NCBI GenBank assembly: GCA_045130475.1
Contig: JBGUPU010000073.1
Location: 27,253 to 91,252 of the forward strand
Origin: CAG-791 sp045130475
GTDB lineage: Bacteria; Bacillota; Clostridia; Lachnospirales; Lachnospiraceae
DNA length: 64,000 bases
Reading direction: 5' to 3'
The position numbers and the translations under genes are program-made. Shown one piece after another: positions 45,459-54,568 of this stretch (within the stretch, counting starts at the first letter, position 1; each line of letters opens with the position of its first letter). Below the pieces are notes generated by a model, which worked only from the letters and a program-made list of their open reading frames with translations, ran no database searches and was not told where the DNA came from.

Positions 45459-46313
45459 ATGCCCGGAACCTTATACCTGTGCGCCACTCCCATCGGGAAC
45501 CTGGGCGACATCACACAGCGCGTGCTCGACACTCTCGGCGAAGTCGATCTCATCGCGGCTGAGGACACCCGCAACACCCTGCGCCTGCTCAACCACTTTG
45601 AGATCAAAAAGCCCATGACCAGCTATCACGAGCACAACAAATACGACAAGGCCAGAGAACTGCTCGCCCGCCTCCACCGCGGTGAAAATATCGCCGTCGT
45701 AACGGACGCGGGCACCCCTGCAATCTCCGATCCCGGCGAAGTCCTTGCTGCCCTCTGCATAGAAGAAGGCATCCGTGTCACCTCCCTTCCCGGTGCCTGC
45801 GCCCTGATCACAGCCCTGACCATGTCCGGCATGCCGGCCAGACGTTTCTGCTTTGAAGGCTTTCTCCCCCCGGAGAAAACAGAAAAGAAGGAGCGCCGCA
45901 GGATCCTGGACCAGCTCCGGACCGAAGAGCGCACCATCATCCTCTATGAGGCGCCCCACCACCTGCGCTCGACCCTGGCGGAACTGACGGAGGCCCTCGG
46001 AGGCGACCGCCGCGTCACCCTCTGCCGCGAGCTGACCAAACGCTTTGAGGAGGCCATTCCCCTCACCCTGGAGAGCGCTGTCCGCTACTACCATGAGAAC
46101 GAACCCCGCGGCGAATACGTCCTGGTCCTTGCCGGCGCCGATCCCCAAGTCCTGCAGACCCAGACCCGCGCCTCCTACGAAGCCCTTTCCCTGGAAGACC
46201 ACATGCAGCAGTACCTGGACCAGGGACTTTCCCAGAAGGAAGCCATGCGCCGCGTCGCCGCAGACCGCGGCCTCTCAAGAAGAGATATCTACCAGCAGCT
46301 CAAGATCAAATAA
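45459..46313 (+). CDS. rsmI: 16S rRNA (cytidine1402-2'-O)-methyltransferase RsmI
   Basis: RsmI modifies C1402 in the ribosomal P site. The 284-residue protein is complete: LYLCATPIGNLGDIT at the N-terminus, AAEDTRNT, VVTDAGTPAISDPG, LPGACALITAL and FEGFLP motifs of the tetrapyrrole-methylase fold, and a C-terminal helical HTH-like end. The short upstream region carries a GGAGAA site. It follows the tRNA methyltransferase in the conserved order. Confidence 0.95.
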   Translation: MPGTLYLCATPIGNLGDITQRVLDTLGEVDLIAAEDTRNTLRLLNHFEIKKPMTSYHEHNKYDKARELLARLHRGENIAVVTDAGTPAISDPGEVLAALCIEEGIRVTSLPGACALITALTMSGMPARRFCFEGFLPPEKTEKKERRRILDQLRTEERTIILYEAPHHLRSTLAELTEALGGDRRVTLCRELTKRFEEAIPLTLESAVRYYHENEPRGEYVLVLAGADPQVLQTQTRASYEALSLEDHMQQYLDQGLSQKEAMRRVAADRGLSRRDIYQQLKIK

Positions 46314-46339
46314 AAAAGCTGCTGTCAGGATATAAAACC

Positions 46340-46472
46340 TTTGGCAACCGTTAACAAGGAAACTTCAGAAATCCTCAAAAACCCTTAACGGCGAAAATTT
46401 TAGTAATCGCCAACAAGGAAAACTACAGCAACCATCAACAGCGAAAATTTTAGTAACCGTCAACAAGGAAAA
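46340..46472. repeat. A-rich imperfect repeats between rsmI and rpe
   Basis: GCGAAAATTTTAGTAAYCGYCAACAAGGAAAA-like units occur at 46391 and 46441 (50-base period), with a more diverged copy near 46344. They are non-coding and lie in the rpe leader. Confidence 0.55.
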
Positions 46473-46552
46473 AAAGGAAAAAAGAAAAGAAACCCGTTTA
46501 AGAGCCGGCGGCTATTGCCGGCAGAGCCAGGAAAAAGAAAAGGAGAAAAACA

Positions 46553-47221
46553 ATGAAACCAGAACTCATCCTCGCACCATCCATGCTGTCCGCTGATTTC
46601 AAAAACCTCGCGGAAGATCTCAAGGCGACAGAAAAAGGCGGCGCAGCCTACCTGCACTTTGACGTCATGGACGGCGTCTTCGTCCCCTCGATCTCTTTCG
46701 GCATGCCCGTGATGAAATCCATCCGCAGCGTCACCAACCAGGTCTTTGATGCTCACCTGATGATCGTCGATCCCATCCGCTATATCAAAGACTTCGTGGA
46801 CTGCGGCGCCGACCTCATCACCTTCCACCTCGAGGCGACGGATGATCCCCAGGCGGTCATCGACGAGATCCGCAAGTATGGCTGCAAGGCCAGCATCTCC
46901 ATCAAGCCCAAAACCCCCTTCGAGGATGTGATCCCCTATATGGACAAGGTCGACATGCTCCTGATCATGACTGTCGAGCCCGGCTTCGGCGGCCAGAAGA
47001 TGATTCCCGAAACACTCGAAAAAGTCCGCGCAGCCCGTAAATACGTGACAGAGAATGGCCTCAAGACAGACATCCAGGTCGACGGCGGCGTCAAATTTGA
47101 CAACATCCACCTTCCTCTGGAAGCCGGCGCCAACATCTTCGTCGCCGGTTCCGCCGTCTTCGGAAATGACACTTATGGTGAGACCAAGCGCTTCTGCGAA
47201 TACCTGGCACAGCAGTCTTGA
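46553..47221 (+). CDS. rpe: Ribulose-phosphate 3-epimerase
   Basis: This pentose-phosphate enzyme of 222 residues interconverts ribulose-5-phosphate and xylulose-5-phosphate. The TIM barrel shows LAPSMLSADF, HFDVMDGVFVPSISFG with metal-binding His and Asp, DAHLMI, MTVEPGFGGQ and QVDGGV. A GGAGAAAAAC site precedes the ATG. In related genomes rpe follows rsgA; here it follows rsmI. Confidence 0.96.
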   Translation: MKPELILAPSMLSADFKNLAEDLKATEKGGAAYLHFDVMDGVFVPSISFGMPVMKSIRSVTNQVFDAHLMIVDPIRYIKDFVDCGADLITFHLEATDDPQAVIDEIRKYGCKASISIKPKTPFEDVIPYMDKVDMLLIMTVEPGFGGQKMIPETLEKVRAARKYVTENGLKTDIQVDGGVKFDNIHLPLEAGANIFVAGSAVFGNDTYGETKRFCEYLAQQS

Positions 47222-47357
47222 GAAAAGCGGCCAGCATCCGCTCATCCCAAACCTGCCAAATAAGCCAAACCGGTCTGCCCGGACAGCCCGGGTGAAGTCT
47301 ACGCTCCTGTACCTGGACAGATGGGAGCAGCGAATTAATAAATTTGAAAAAGAGAGC

Positions 47358-47392
47358 GGGATGCCAGCGGCTGCTGGTGTCCCACTTTTTTT
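47358..47392 (+). terminator. Terminator after rpe
   Basis: GGGATGCCAGC and GCTGGTGTCCC pair around a short loop with two mismatched bases, then AC and seven T residues. Confidence 0.75.
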
Positions 47393-47512
47393 GCCATTTG
47401 CGCTCACTTAAAAAGGACATCTTTCGATGTCCGACAGAAGTGTTTTTCCAGAGGGTTTGACCATCCAAAAATTATTCCGCCGTTTTTGGACTGTATGATT
47501 CTGAGAGATAGT

Positions 47513-47758
47513 AAAGCGATATTTGGGATTCTTGGCCCCGGAGTCACCCATTCCGCGAGAAAGTAAAGCGATATTTGGGATTCTTGGCCCCGGAGTCACC
47601 CATTCCGCGAGAAAGAAAAGCGATATTTGGGATTCTTGGCCCCGGAGTCACCCATGCCGCGAAAAAGAAAAGCGATATTTGGGATTTTTGGCCTCGGAGT
47701 CACCCATGCCGCGAGAAAGAAAAGCGATATTTGACCTCCGCGCCCCCGGGGTCACCCA
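47513..47758. repeat. Five-copy 52-bp tandem repeat
   Basis: A 52-base unit beginning AAAGCGATATTTGGGATTCT and including GGCCCCGGAGTCACCCAT starts at 47513, 47565, 47617, 47669 and 47721. The first three copies are nearly identical and the last is diverged. Fifty-two is not a multiple of three, so it is not coding. There are no spacers, so it is not a CRISPR array. It lies between converging genes. Confidence 0.9.
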
Positions 47759-47780
47759 TTTTGAAGTCCGACATGTTTGT

Positions 47781-47816
47781 ATAAAAATAATCCGGCCAAA
47801 GCCGGATTATTTTTAT
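47781..47816. terminator. Bidirectional terminator after the AI-2E permease gene
   Basis: ATAAAAATAATCCGGC and GCCGGATTATTTTTAT are perfect 16-bp arms with a CAAA loop. It ends the minus-strand permease gene and any plus-strand read-through. Confidence 0.9.
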
Positions 47817-47852
47817 ACACATATAAATCCATTTGCAGTCTTTTGACCCATC

Positions 47853-49520
47853 TCAATCAAATTCATCCAGGATAGAGAAAAGACTCTCTTTCGAAACGAT
47901 CTTTGAAACCTTTTTTGAGGGTGCCTTTGTTTCCTTTGCTGCAGCTTCCGAAACTTCTCCCGAAGCCTCTGAAGTTTCCGAGCCCTCCGAAACTTCCGAA
48001 ATTTCCTTTGGATCATTTTCGGAGCTTTCCTGCGCTGCGGAAGCATCTGAAGCCTTCGAATCCTCTCTCGGAATATTCTCCGAAGTATCCGAAGCCTCCA
48101 AATCCTCCGAAGTCTCCGAAACTACCGAAAGGTCTTCCGAAATATTCTCCGAAATCTCCGAATCCCCCGAAACTTCTTTCGAATCATTCCCGGAAGTTTC
48201 CGTCGTTTCCGCCGCCTTCTCCGGGATTATGTCCGTTATGTCCGTTCTATCAGGATTATCCTCCGGCTCGCCGTCCGTGGGCACGATGGTCCTGACGCCG
48301 GCGGCCGCGGCGGCTGTCAGATCCACTGCGGTCTCCGCGGCAAAAGAAGTCGCGGCCTTGGCACCTTCGTGTGCGGCCTCCTTCAGCTTCTCATGCTCTG
48401 CATTCTGCTCCTCCAGCCGCTTGATGATGTAATCGTGATAGATGAAGTCTCCGATCGCCGCGAAGGGGATGGCAAGAAGGATTCCGGCCACGCCTAAGAG
48501 TCGTCCTCCTACAATGAGGGAAATCAGGATCCAGACAGAGGAGACACCCAGCTGCTCGCCGAACAGACGAGGCTTGATCACATATCCGTCCAGGGTCTGC
48601 AGGACTGCCGTGAACAGAAGGAATACCAGCGCATACCAGGGCTTGACCAGCACCAGGATGAAGGCGCCGATGATCGCGCCGACCATGGGACCGAAAGTAG
48701 GAGCCAGATTAGTCACACCGACGACCACGGAAATGATCGCCACGTAGGGCATGCCCATGATGACCATAAAGACCCAGTTGCAGAGACCGATGATAATGCC
48801 GTCCAGCACATCGAAGGCGATGAACTGGAGCAGGATCCGGTTGCAGCGGCTCCAGAAAGTGGCCGTGCTTCGATAAGCCTGGGCGGGCAGGATCGCGTGG
48901 AGCAGACGCCCCAGACCGGATTTGAGCCTGGACCGGTCCATCATCAGATAGATGGCCAGAATGAAAGAAATGATCCAGTCAAACATCTTGGCGCCGAAGC
49001 TGTAGGAGAAGTTGACGATCTTGTTTAGATTTTCCGGCAGGATCCTTGTGATCGACTGCAGGAGCTCATCACTCGAGGAAATGAACTGGGACAGATCAAG
49101 GTCATGCTGCAGGGCCATACTGTTCAGCTGCCGCATCAGCCGCTGGAAGGACAGGACATATCCGTTCAGGTTTCCTGCAAACAGGACCACGCTGTCGATG
49201 ACCTGAGGGATCAGAGCCACAGCCAGGATCACGATCGAGAGGACCACGGACAGGATCGCCAGAATGACCGAGAGCGTGTGCCGCAGCTTTTCCTGCTCGA
49301 TCTTGTACAGGACATATTTGGAAAAGACTTCCACCAGAGGCCCCAGGACATAAGCGATTACAAAGGCCATGAAGACCGGCGCTCCGACGTTCCATATGGA
49401 TTTTAAGAATTGAAGGATCCCGCTCAGATGCGTCAGCAGCAGATAGAGCACCACCGCTGAACACAATGCTATGGTATAGGAAAACCATTTTTCCTTCAGA
49501 AGATTTTTGTTGAATTTCAT
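47853..49520 (-). CDS. AI-2E family permease with Ser/Glu-rich tail
   Basis: This 555-residue protein has about eight membrane helices in its first 365 residues and the family motifs (GVTNLAPTFGPMVGAIIGAF, ISLIVGGRLLGVAGILLAIP). The family was named after a proposed autoinducer-2 exporter, but many members are ion exchangers, so no substrate is assigned. The last 150 or so residues are dominated by Ser, Glu, Asp and Thr in repeated SE-x-SE units (for example VSETSEDLEASDTSE), which is not a family feature. AAGGAA precedes the start. Confidence 0.87.
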   Translation of the reverse strand: MKFNKNLLKEKWFSYTIALCSAVVLYLLLTHLSGILQFLKSIWNVGAPVFMAFVIAYVLGPLVEVFSKYVLYKIEQEKLRHTLSVILAILSVVLSIVILAVALIPQVIDSVVLFAGNLNGYVLSFQRLMRQLNSMALQHDLDLSQFISSSDELLQSITRILPENLNKIVNFSYSFGAKMFDWIISFILAIYLMMDRSRLKSGLGRLLHAILPAQAYRSTATFWSRCNRILLQFIAFDVLDGIIIGLCNWVFMVIMGMPYVAIISVVVGVTNLAPTFGPMVGAIIGAFILVLVKPWYALVFLLFTAVLQTLDGYVIKPRLFGEQLGVSSVWILISLIVGGRLLGVAGILLAIPFAAIGDFIYHDYIIKRLEEQNAEHEKLKEAAHEGAKAATSFAAETAVDLTAAAAAGVRTIVPTDGEPEDNPDRTDITDIIPEKAAETTETSGNDSKEVSGDSEISENISEDLSVVSETSEDLEASDTSENIPREDSKASDASAAQESSENDPKEISEVSEGSETSEASGEVSEAAAKETKAPSKKVSKIVSKESLFSILDEFD

Positions 49521-49665
49521 TGATTATGTTCCTTATGTGCATAAGATCAAGGCTACCTTTCAGTATAGGCGAAAGCCGGCCAAACTTCAATAAAGTCATA
49601 AAAAGTTCAGCAAATGGCAGCCCGCGCAGGACCCTCCCGCAAAGGCCTTCCGGGTACAAATCCAA

Positions 49666-49694
49666 TTGAGGAATACTGCTGTTTACTGTATAAT
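49666..49694 (+). promoter_or_regulatory. Promoter for the GH32 gene
   Basis: TTGAGG at 49666-49671 and TATAAT at 49689-49694 are 17 bases apart. No TGAAAACG-type operator is present, unlike the other sucrose genes. Confidence 0.58.
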
Positions 49695-49788
49695 AGTTTT
49701 TATAGTTATCCTTGAACATAAAACGAAATTTTTACTAAAAGTTGGCAGAAAATCATTTTTCAAATCCTACACAGGAGGACGACATCCA

Positions 49789-51249
49789 ATGAGACAATGG
49801 ACAACAGAAGAGCGCTACAGAGTGCTCCACAGCCCCGATGAGATTTCCGATCTCTATGATAAGATCAGCAAATCTGTCTACCGCCAGACCTACCATGTAC
49901 AGCCCGTTACAGGTCTCTCCAGTGACCCCAACGGCTTCACATGCCACAAGGGAACTTGGCACCTCTTCTATCAGTGGTGCCCCTGGGGTGCCGTGCACGG
50001 CCTCAAATACTGGTATCATGTATCCAGTCCGGATCTCGTAACCTGGAAGAATGAAGGCATCGGACTTGCTCCCGATACTTTCTACGACAATAAGGGATGC
50101 CATTCCGGCAGCGCCATCTGCGCAGGCGACGACCTCTATTTCTTCTACACCGGCAACCACCGCGACGAGAACTGGGTCCGCACGCCCTACACCTGTGCCG
50201 CCAAGCTGGGCAAAGACGGAAAGCCCGAGAAGCTCCCCGAGCCCCTGTTCGGACCCCGCGATGACTACAGCGAACACCAGCGCGATCCCAAGGTCGTCTA
50301 CAACGAAAAAAACAACAAATATTACATCTTCATCGGCGCCCAGACCCTGGACAAAAAGGGCACCGTCCAGATCTACCAGTCCGATGACCTCCTGTCCGGA
50401 TGGTCCTTCGCAGGCCAGCTCAACGTCGTCGGCTTCGAGGATTTCGGCGGCATGTGGGAATGCCCCTACATCGTCAATATCAGCGGCAGCGATGTCCTGA
50501 TCTTCTCCCCTCAGTACACCAAGCTCCCCGGCCGCGCCGAGAGCACAAACCACAACGTCTACCTCATCGGCAAGATGGATTATGATACCCTGACCTTCAC
50601 ACCCGAGTCCGGCTACCGCCACCTCGACTACGGCTTCGACTTCTATGCAGCCCAGGGTGCCTCCAACGTCGGCGATCCCGACAAGGCCATCCTGATCGGC
50701 TGGATCGGCCTGCCCGACAACCACTATCCCACAGAGGAAGAGGACTGGGAAGGCAGCATGGGCCTGCCCCGCGAGCTCCGCGTCAAGGACGGAAAGCTCC
50801 TCCAGACCCCCGTCAGCGGCATCGAAGCCCTCCGCGCAGGCGAAGCTCCTGCCGACGGCACCCTGCCCGCAGCCTGCGAAATGATCGTCGAGCCCGCAGG
50901 GGATGCTGACTTCGACCTCAACCTCTACACCAAGGCTGACGGCTCCGGCGGCCTCCGCCTCCACTACGACGCAGCATCCAAGACCTGCACCGTGGACAAG
51001 ACCGGCCTCAACAAGCAGTTCAATATGGCCGTAGGCGAAGTCCTCGACATGCCCCTTGAAAACCCCCTGAAGAAGCTCCGCATCTTCGTGGACCGCAGCT
51101 CCACCGAGTACTTTGTCAACGACGGCGAGGCAACCTTCACCACCCACAGCTATCCCGAGGCAGAAGAGTTCCACTATACCGTCACCGACGGCGCCAATGT
51201 GAAGATCTACAAGCTCAGCCCCTCCGTCAAGGATGATTTTGTCGTCTGA
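49789..51249 (+). CDS. GH32 sucrose-6-phosphate hydrolase (invertase-like)
   Basis: The 486-residue GH32 enzyme cleaves sucrose or sucrose-6-phosphate to a glucose unit and fructose in the cytoplasm. The five-blade propeller has the nucleophile motif SDPNGF (usually NDPNG), RDP (EHQRDPKV) and EC acid/base motif (MWECPYI), and a C-terminal beta-sandwich with VDRSSTEYFVNDGE. ACAGGAGGAC before ATG 49789 sets the start. It probably works with the PTS EIIBCA at 32593 but is not in that operon. Fructan activity cannot be excluded. Confidence 0.92.
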   Translation: MRQWTTEERYRVLHSPDEISDLYDKISKSVYRQTYHVQPVTGLSSDPNGFTCHKGTWHLFYQWCPWGAVHGLKYWYHVSSPDLVTWKNEGIGLAPDTFYDNKGCHSGSAICAGDDLYFFYTGNHRDENWVRTPYTCAAKLGKDGKPEKLPEPLFGPRDDYSEHQRDPKVVYNEKNNKYYIFIGAQTLDKKGTVQIYQSDDLLSGWSFAGQLNVVGFEDFGGMWECPYIVNISGSDVLIFSPQYTKLPGRAESTNHNVYLIGKMDYDTLTFTPESGYRHLDYGFDFYAAQGASNVGDPDKAILIGWIGLPDNHYPTEEEDWEGSMGLPRELRVKDGKLLQTPVSGIEALRAGEAPADGTLPAACEMIVEPAGDADFDLNLYTKADGSGGLRLHYDAASKTCTVDKTGLNKQFNMAVGEVLDMPLENPLKKLRIFVDRSSTEYFVNDGEATFTTHSYPEAEEFHYTVTDGANVKIYKLSPSVKDDFVV

Positions 51250-51284
51250 TCGAATAGAATTCCGACCTGAAAAGAGGAGACAGG

Positions 51285-51351
51285 GGAGGAGACAGGGGAC
51301 GGTTCTCCGTCTCCTGAGACAGGAGACAGAGAACCGTCCCCTGTCTCCTCC
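51285..51351. repeat. REP-like 31-bp inverted repeat (GGAGACAGGGGACGGTTCTC family)
   Basis: Arms of 31 bases with one mismatch surround a 5-base GAGAC loop. The arms contain GAGACAGGGGACGGTTCTC, a word I recognise as a dispersed hairpin repeat of Firmicutes, often linked to REP-associated tyrosine transposases. No T-tract follows. It lies between the GH32 and HAD genes. Confidence 0.85.
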
Positions 51352-51391
51352 CTCCTCCCCAATATAAAGTCTGAAAGGATATCAATAGAAT

Positions 51392-52168
51392 ATGAAAAAA
51401 GTATTTGCGAGCGACTTTGATGGAACCCTGTATTTCTACCTCGCCGAAGATGACAGAAAGCTCCCGGCCGAGAACGTGGCCAAGATCCGCGAGTACCAGG
51501 CAGCAGGCAACCTCTTCGGCCTGTGCACCGGCCGCCAGGTCGGCGGTCTGACCCCCTTCATCACCGGCTTCGTAGAGCCCGACTTCTACATCACCAGCAG
51601 CGGTGCCAACATCGTCGACACCCAGTTTAAAGAGATCCGCAAAAAAGGCGTCGATCCCAAGGTCGCCGATGCCATCATCAAAAAATACGGCACCGACAAT
51701 TTCCGTTTCACCCTCGACGTCGAGGGCGATATCTGTGTCTTCAAGGAGATGGACTATCCCGGAAAATACTACATCATCACCGGCGTGGACGACTGCCCCG
51801 AAGGCCTCATCCACCAGGTCTCCATCCACACCGAGAGCCTGGATGACGCCGCCCGCATGACGGCGGAGATCAACGCCGAGTTCGGCGACTCCGTCAACGC
51901 TTTCCAGAACGTCATCGAGATCGACATCGCTCCCAAGGGCTGCTCCAAGGGCGAGGGCGTCCAGTTCCTGCGCGAGTACATGAAACACGAGTACGGCGAC
52001 ATCCGCCTCTACGGTATCGGCGATTCCATGAACGATCTGCCCCTCATCGATGCATCCGATGTCTCCTATACCTTCCCCTATGCACCGAAAGAAGTGCAGG
52101 ACCGCGTCACCAAAGTAGTCCCCACCATCGTCGAGGCACTCGAGGATTCCATGCGCGACGAAGTCTGA
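51392..52168 (+). CDS. HAD-superfamily (Cof-type) phosphatase
   Basis: The 258-residue protein has motif I ASDFDGTLYF, a C2 cap, and motif IV GIGDSMNDLPLIDASD. It is a second Cof-type HAD next to a sucrose gene, so a role on sugar phosphates (for example fructose or glucose phosphate) is plausible but unproven. GAAAGGATATC precedes the ATG. The upstream REP-like hairpin separates it from the GH32 gene. Confidence 0.86.
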   Translation: MKKVFASDFDGTLYFYLAEDDRKLPAENVAKIREYQAAGNLFGLCTGRQVGGLTPFITGFVEPDFYITSSGANIVDTQFKEIRKKGVDPKVADAIIKKYGTDNFRFTLDVEGDICVFKEMDYPGKYYIITGVDDCPEGLIHQVSIHTESLDDAARMTAEINAEFGDSVNAFQNVIEIDIAPKGCSKGEGVQFLREYMKHEYGDIRLYGIGDSMNDLPLIDASDVSYTFPYAPKEVQDRVTKVVPTIVEALEDSMRDEV

Positions 52169-52400
52169 CAAAGGACCCGCTTCAGGACACTGCGCTGCAT
52201 CGTTTCCATATAGACGTGTGCGACCCTGACCCCGGCCGCGCCCCGCATCTTCATCTTCAGCCGCAGGCAAAAAAAGCCGTACGATACCGGGAACGTAAAA
52301 GAACAATGAAAATTGCCAAATTGCAAATATTTCGCCCGGTCAATTGTTCAGATGCACGAAAAAAGCGCGCAAATTTTTTGGTTTTCCTATATTCTGTCAG

Positions 52401-52429
52401 TTGCGTTTATCACGGCTAATGGGTATAAT
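52401..52429 (+). promoter_or_regulatory. Promoter for pckA
   Basis: TTGCGT at 52401-52406 and TATAAT at 52424-52429 are 17 bases apart. The start codon lies about 64 bases downstream. Confidence 0.68.
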
Positions 52430-52492
52430 GTCAGCAAGAGAGGATAAATGTCCTTTATTAAGTACATTCATTATTCAGAAAGAGGTATGAGA

Positions 52493-54106
52493 ATGGCAAA
52501 TATCGATCTTACTAAGTATGGTATCACAGGCACTACCGAAATCATCTACAATCCCTCTTACGAATTCCTGTATGAGGAAGAGATGAAGAAAGATCTTGAG
52601 GGTTTTGACAAGGGCGTCGAGACCGAGCTGGGCGCAGTCAACGTCATGACCGGCATCTACACCGGCCGTTCCCCTAAAGACAAATTCATCGTCATGGACG
52701 AGAATTCCAAGGACACCGTATGGTGGACCACACCCGAGTATCCCAACGACAACCACCCCGCTTCCGAAGCTACATGGGAGACCTGCAAGAAGCTGGCACA
52801 GGATGAGCTCTCCAACAAGCGCCTCTTTGTCGTCGACGCATTCTGCGGCGCAAACAAGGACACCCGCATGGGCATCCGCTTCATCGTTGAAGTAGCCTGG
52901 CAGGCACACTTTGTCAAGAACATGTTCATCGTTCCTACAGATGAGGAACTTGAGACTTTCGAGCCCGACTTCGTCGTCTACAATGCCTCCAAGGCTAAAG
53001 TTGAGAACTACAAAGAGCTGGGCCTCAACTCCGAGACCGCTGTCCTCTTCAATATCTCCAGCCGTGAGCAGGTCATCCTGAACACATGGTACGGCGGCGA
53101 GATGAAGAAGGGCCTCTTCTCCATGATGAACTACTACCTGCCTCTGAAGGGCATTGCTTCCATGCACTGCTCCGCAAACACAGATATGCAGGGCAAGAAC
53201 ACAGCCATCTTCTTCGGACTTTCCGGTACCGGCAAGACCACCCTTTCCACCGATCCCAAGCGCCTTCTCATCGGCGACGACGAGCACGGCTGGGACGACA
53301 ACGGTGTCTTCAACTATGAGGGCGGCTGCTACGCTAAGGTCATCAACCTCGACAAAGAGTCTGAGCCCGACATCTACAATGCCATCAAGCGCAACGCTCT
53401 GCTTGAGAACGTCACTGTCGACGAGAACGGCAAGATCGATTTCGCAGACAAGAGTGTTACAGAGAACACACGTGTCTCCTATCCGATCAACCACATTAAG
53501 AACATCGTTCTCAATGTCAATCCCGTTTCCGCAGGCCCCGCAGCTGACAACGTAATCTTCCTGTCCGCTGACGCTTTCGGCGTACTGCCTCCCGTTTCCA
53601 TCCTGACTCCCGAGCAGACCAAGTACTACTTCCTGTCCGGATTCACAGCAAAACTCGCAGGCACAGAGCGCGGAATCACCGAGCCCACACCTACCTTCTC
53701 CGCTTGCTTCGGCCAGGCATTCCTGGAGCTGCATCCCACAAAGTATGCAGAAGAGCTGGTTAAGAGAATGGAGAAGAGCGGCGCCAAGGCATACCTTGTC
53801 AACACCGGCTGGAACGGCACAGGCAAGCGTATCTCCATCAAGGATACCCGCGGCATCATCGACGCGATCCTGAACGGCGACGTCCTCACTGCTCCCACAA
53901 AGCGTATCCCGATCTTCAACTTCGAAGTTCCCACAGAGCTTCCCGGCGTAGATCCTGCAATCCTTGATCCTCGCGACACCTATGCAGACGTTGCAGAGTG
54001 GAACGCAAAGGCAGAGGACCTTGCAAACCGCTTCATCAAGAACTTCGTCAAGTACACCTACAACGAGGCAGGCAAGGCTCTCGTTCCCGCAGGCCCTCAG
54101 CTGTAA
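52493..54106 (+). CDS. pckA: Phosphoenolpyruvate carboxykinase (ATP)
   Basis: PckA interconverts oxaloacetate and PEP; in anaerobes it often fixes CO2 toward succinate or gains ATP. The 537-residue protein has the substrate loop RSPKDKFIV, the kinase-1a P-loop GLSGTGKTTLS near residue 243, the metal-binding IGDDEHGW and the kinase-2 region. AGAAAGAGG places the start at ATG 52493; ATG 52487 and a longer frame from 52448 are less likely. Codon use is strongly biased, like that of highly expressed genes. It has its own promoter and terminator. Confidence 0.96.
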   Translation: MANIDLTKYGITGTTEIIYNPSYEFLYEEEMKKDLEGFDKGVETELGAVNVMTGIYTGRSPKDKFIVMDENSKDTVWWTTPEYPNDNHPASEATWETCKKLAQDELSNKRLFVVDAFCGANKDTRMGIRFIVEVAWQAHFVKNMFIVPTDEELETFEPDFVVYNASKAKVENYKELGLNSETAVLFNISSREQVILNTWYGGEMKKGLFSMMNYYLPLKGIASMHCSANTDMQGKNTAIFFGLSGTGKTTLSTDPKRLLIGDDEHGWDDNGVFNYEGGCYAKVINLDKESEPDIYNAIKRNALLENVTVDENGKIDFADKSVTENTRVSYPINHIKNIVLNVNPVSAGPAADNVIFLSADAFGVLPPVSILTPEQTKYYFLSGFTAKLAGTERGITEPTPTFSACFGQAFLELHPTKYAEELVKRMEKSGAKAYLVNTGWNGTGKRISIKDTRGIIDAILNGDVLTAPTKRIPIFNFEVPTELPGVDPAILDPRDTYADVAEWNAKAEDLANRFIKNFVKYTYNEAGKALVPAGPQL

Positions 54107-54241
54107 GGCGTACAGACATCTGAAAAAAGAGCCCATCGGATCACCGGCGCCGGGCGAAAAGCCCGTCGGGAGATCCACCTGCCGGAAAGCACGCTTTCTG
54201 ACAGACAGCTCGACAATTAAATAAGAAGAGATTCTTCACAG

Positions 54242-54278
54242 ACTGCCGGACCGCAGCGCGGTTCGGCAGTTTTTTTGC
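54242..54278 (+). terminator. Terminator after pckA
   Basis: ACTGCCGGACCGC and GCGGTTCGGCAGT pair with one G-T, followed by seven T residues. Confidence 0.9.
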
Positions 54279-54408
54279 GTATTGCCGCAGCCGGGACAGG
54301 GAAAATATACATGAAGCACTGTCTAACCGGGAAAAAGAATACGATGCCGGGGACAACAAGCAGCAATGAACCGATATTTATATATCATTAAATAACGTTA
54401 GCATGCAC

Positions 54409-54437
54409 TTGACAGACGCAGTGATTAATAGTTAAAT
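54409..54437 (+). promoter_or_regulatory. Promoter for the UDP-sugar genes
   Basis: A consensus TTGACA at 54409-54414 and TTAAAT at 54432-54437 are 17 bases apart, about 130 bases before the epimerase start. Confidence 0.5.
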
Positions 54438-54483
54438 ACATATACGATGTATGCAAAAGATACTCTTTGTCCATAAGAATAGC

Positions 54484-54517
54484 AGCCGATGGGAGAGATT
54501 ATGTCCATCGGCTTTTC
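54484..54517 (+). terminator. Leader terminator/attenuator before the UDP-sugar genes
   Basis: AGCCGATGG and CCATCGGCT form a perfect 9-bp stem followed by TTTTC. It lies between the predicted promoter and the epimerase ATG, so it could act as an attenuator. Confidence 0.55.
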
Positions 54518-54568
54518 GATCATGTATATACAGGTATTGTAGTTCATATTGTTGTTTATATAGAAGAC

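Noticed and set aside
47513..47758. CRISPR array
   Set aside because: The copies are contiguous, with no unique spacers, and no cas genes are in the window.
47523..47846. Open frames running through the 52-bp repeat
   Set aside because: The period is not a multiple of three, so each copy would be read in a different frame; no start signal.
51285..51351. Simple intrinsic terminator for the GH32 gene
   Set aside because: No T-run follows, the arms are unusually long, and the sequence belongs to a dispersed repeat type.
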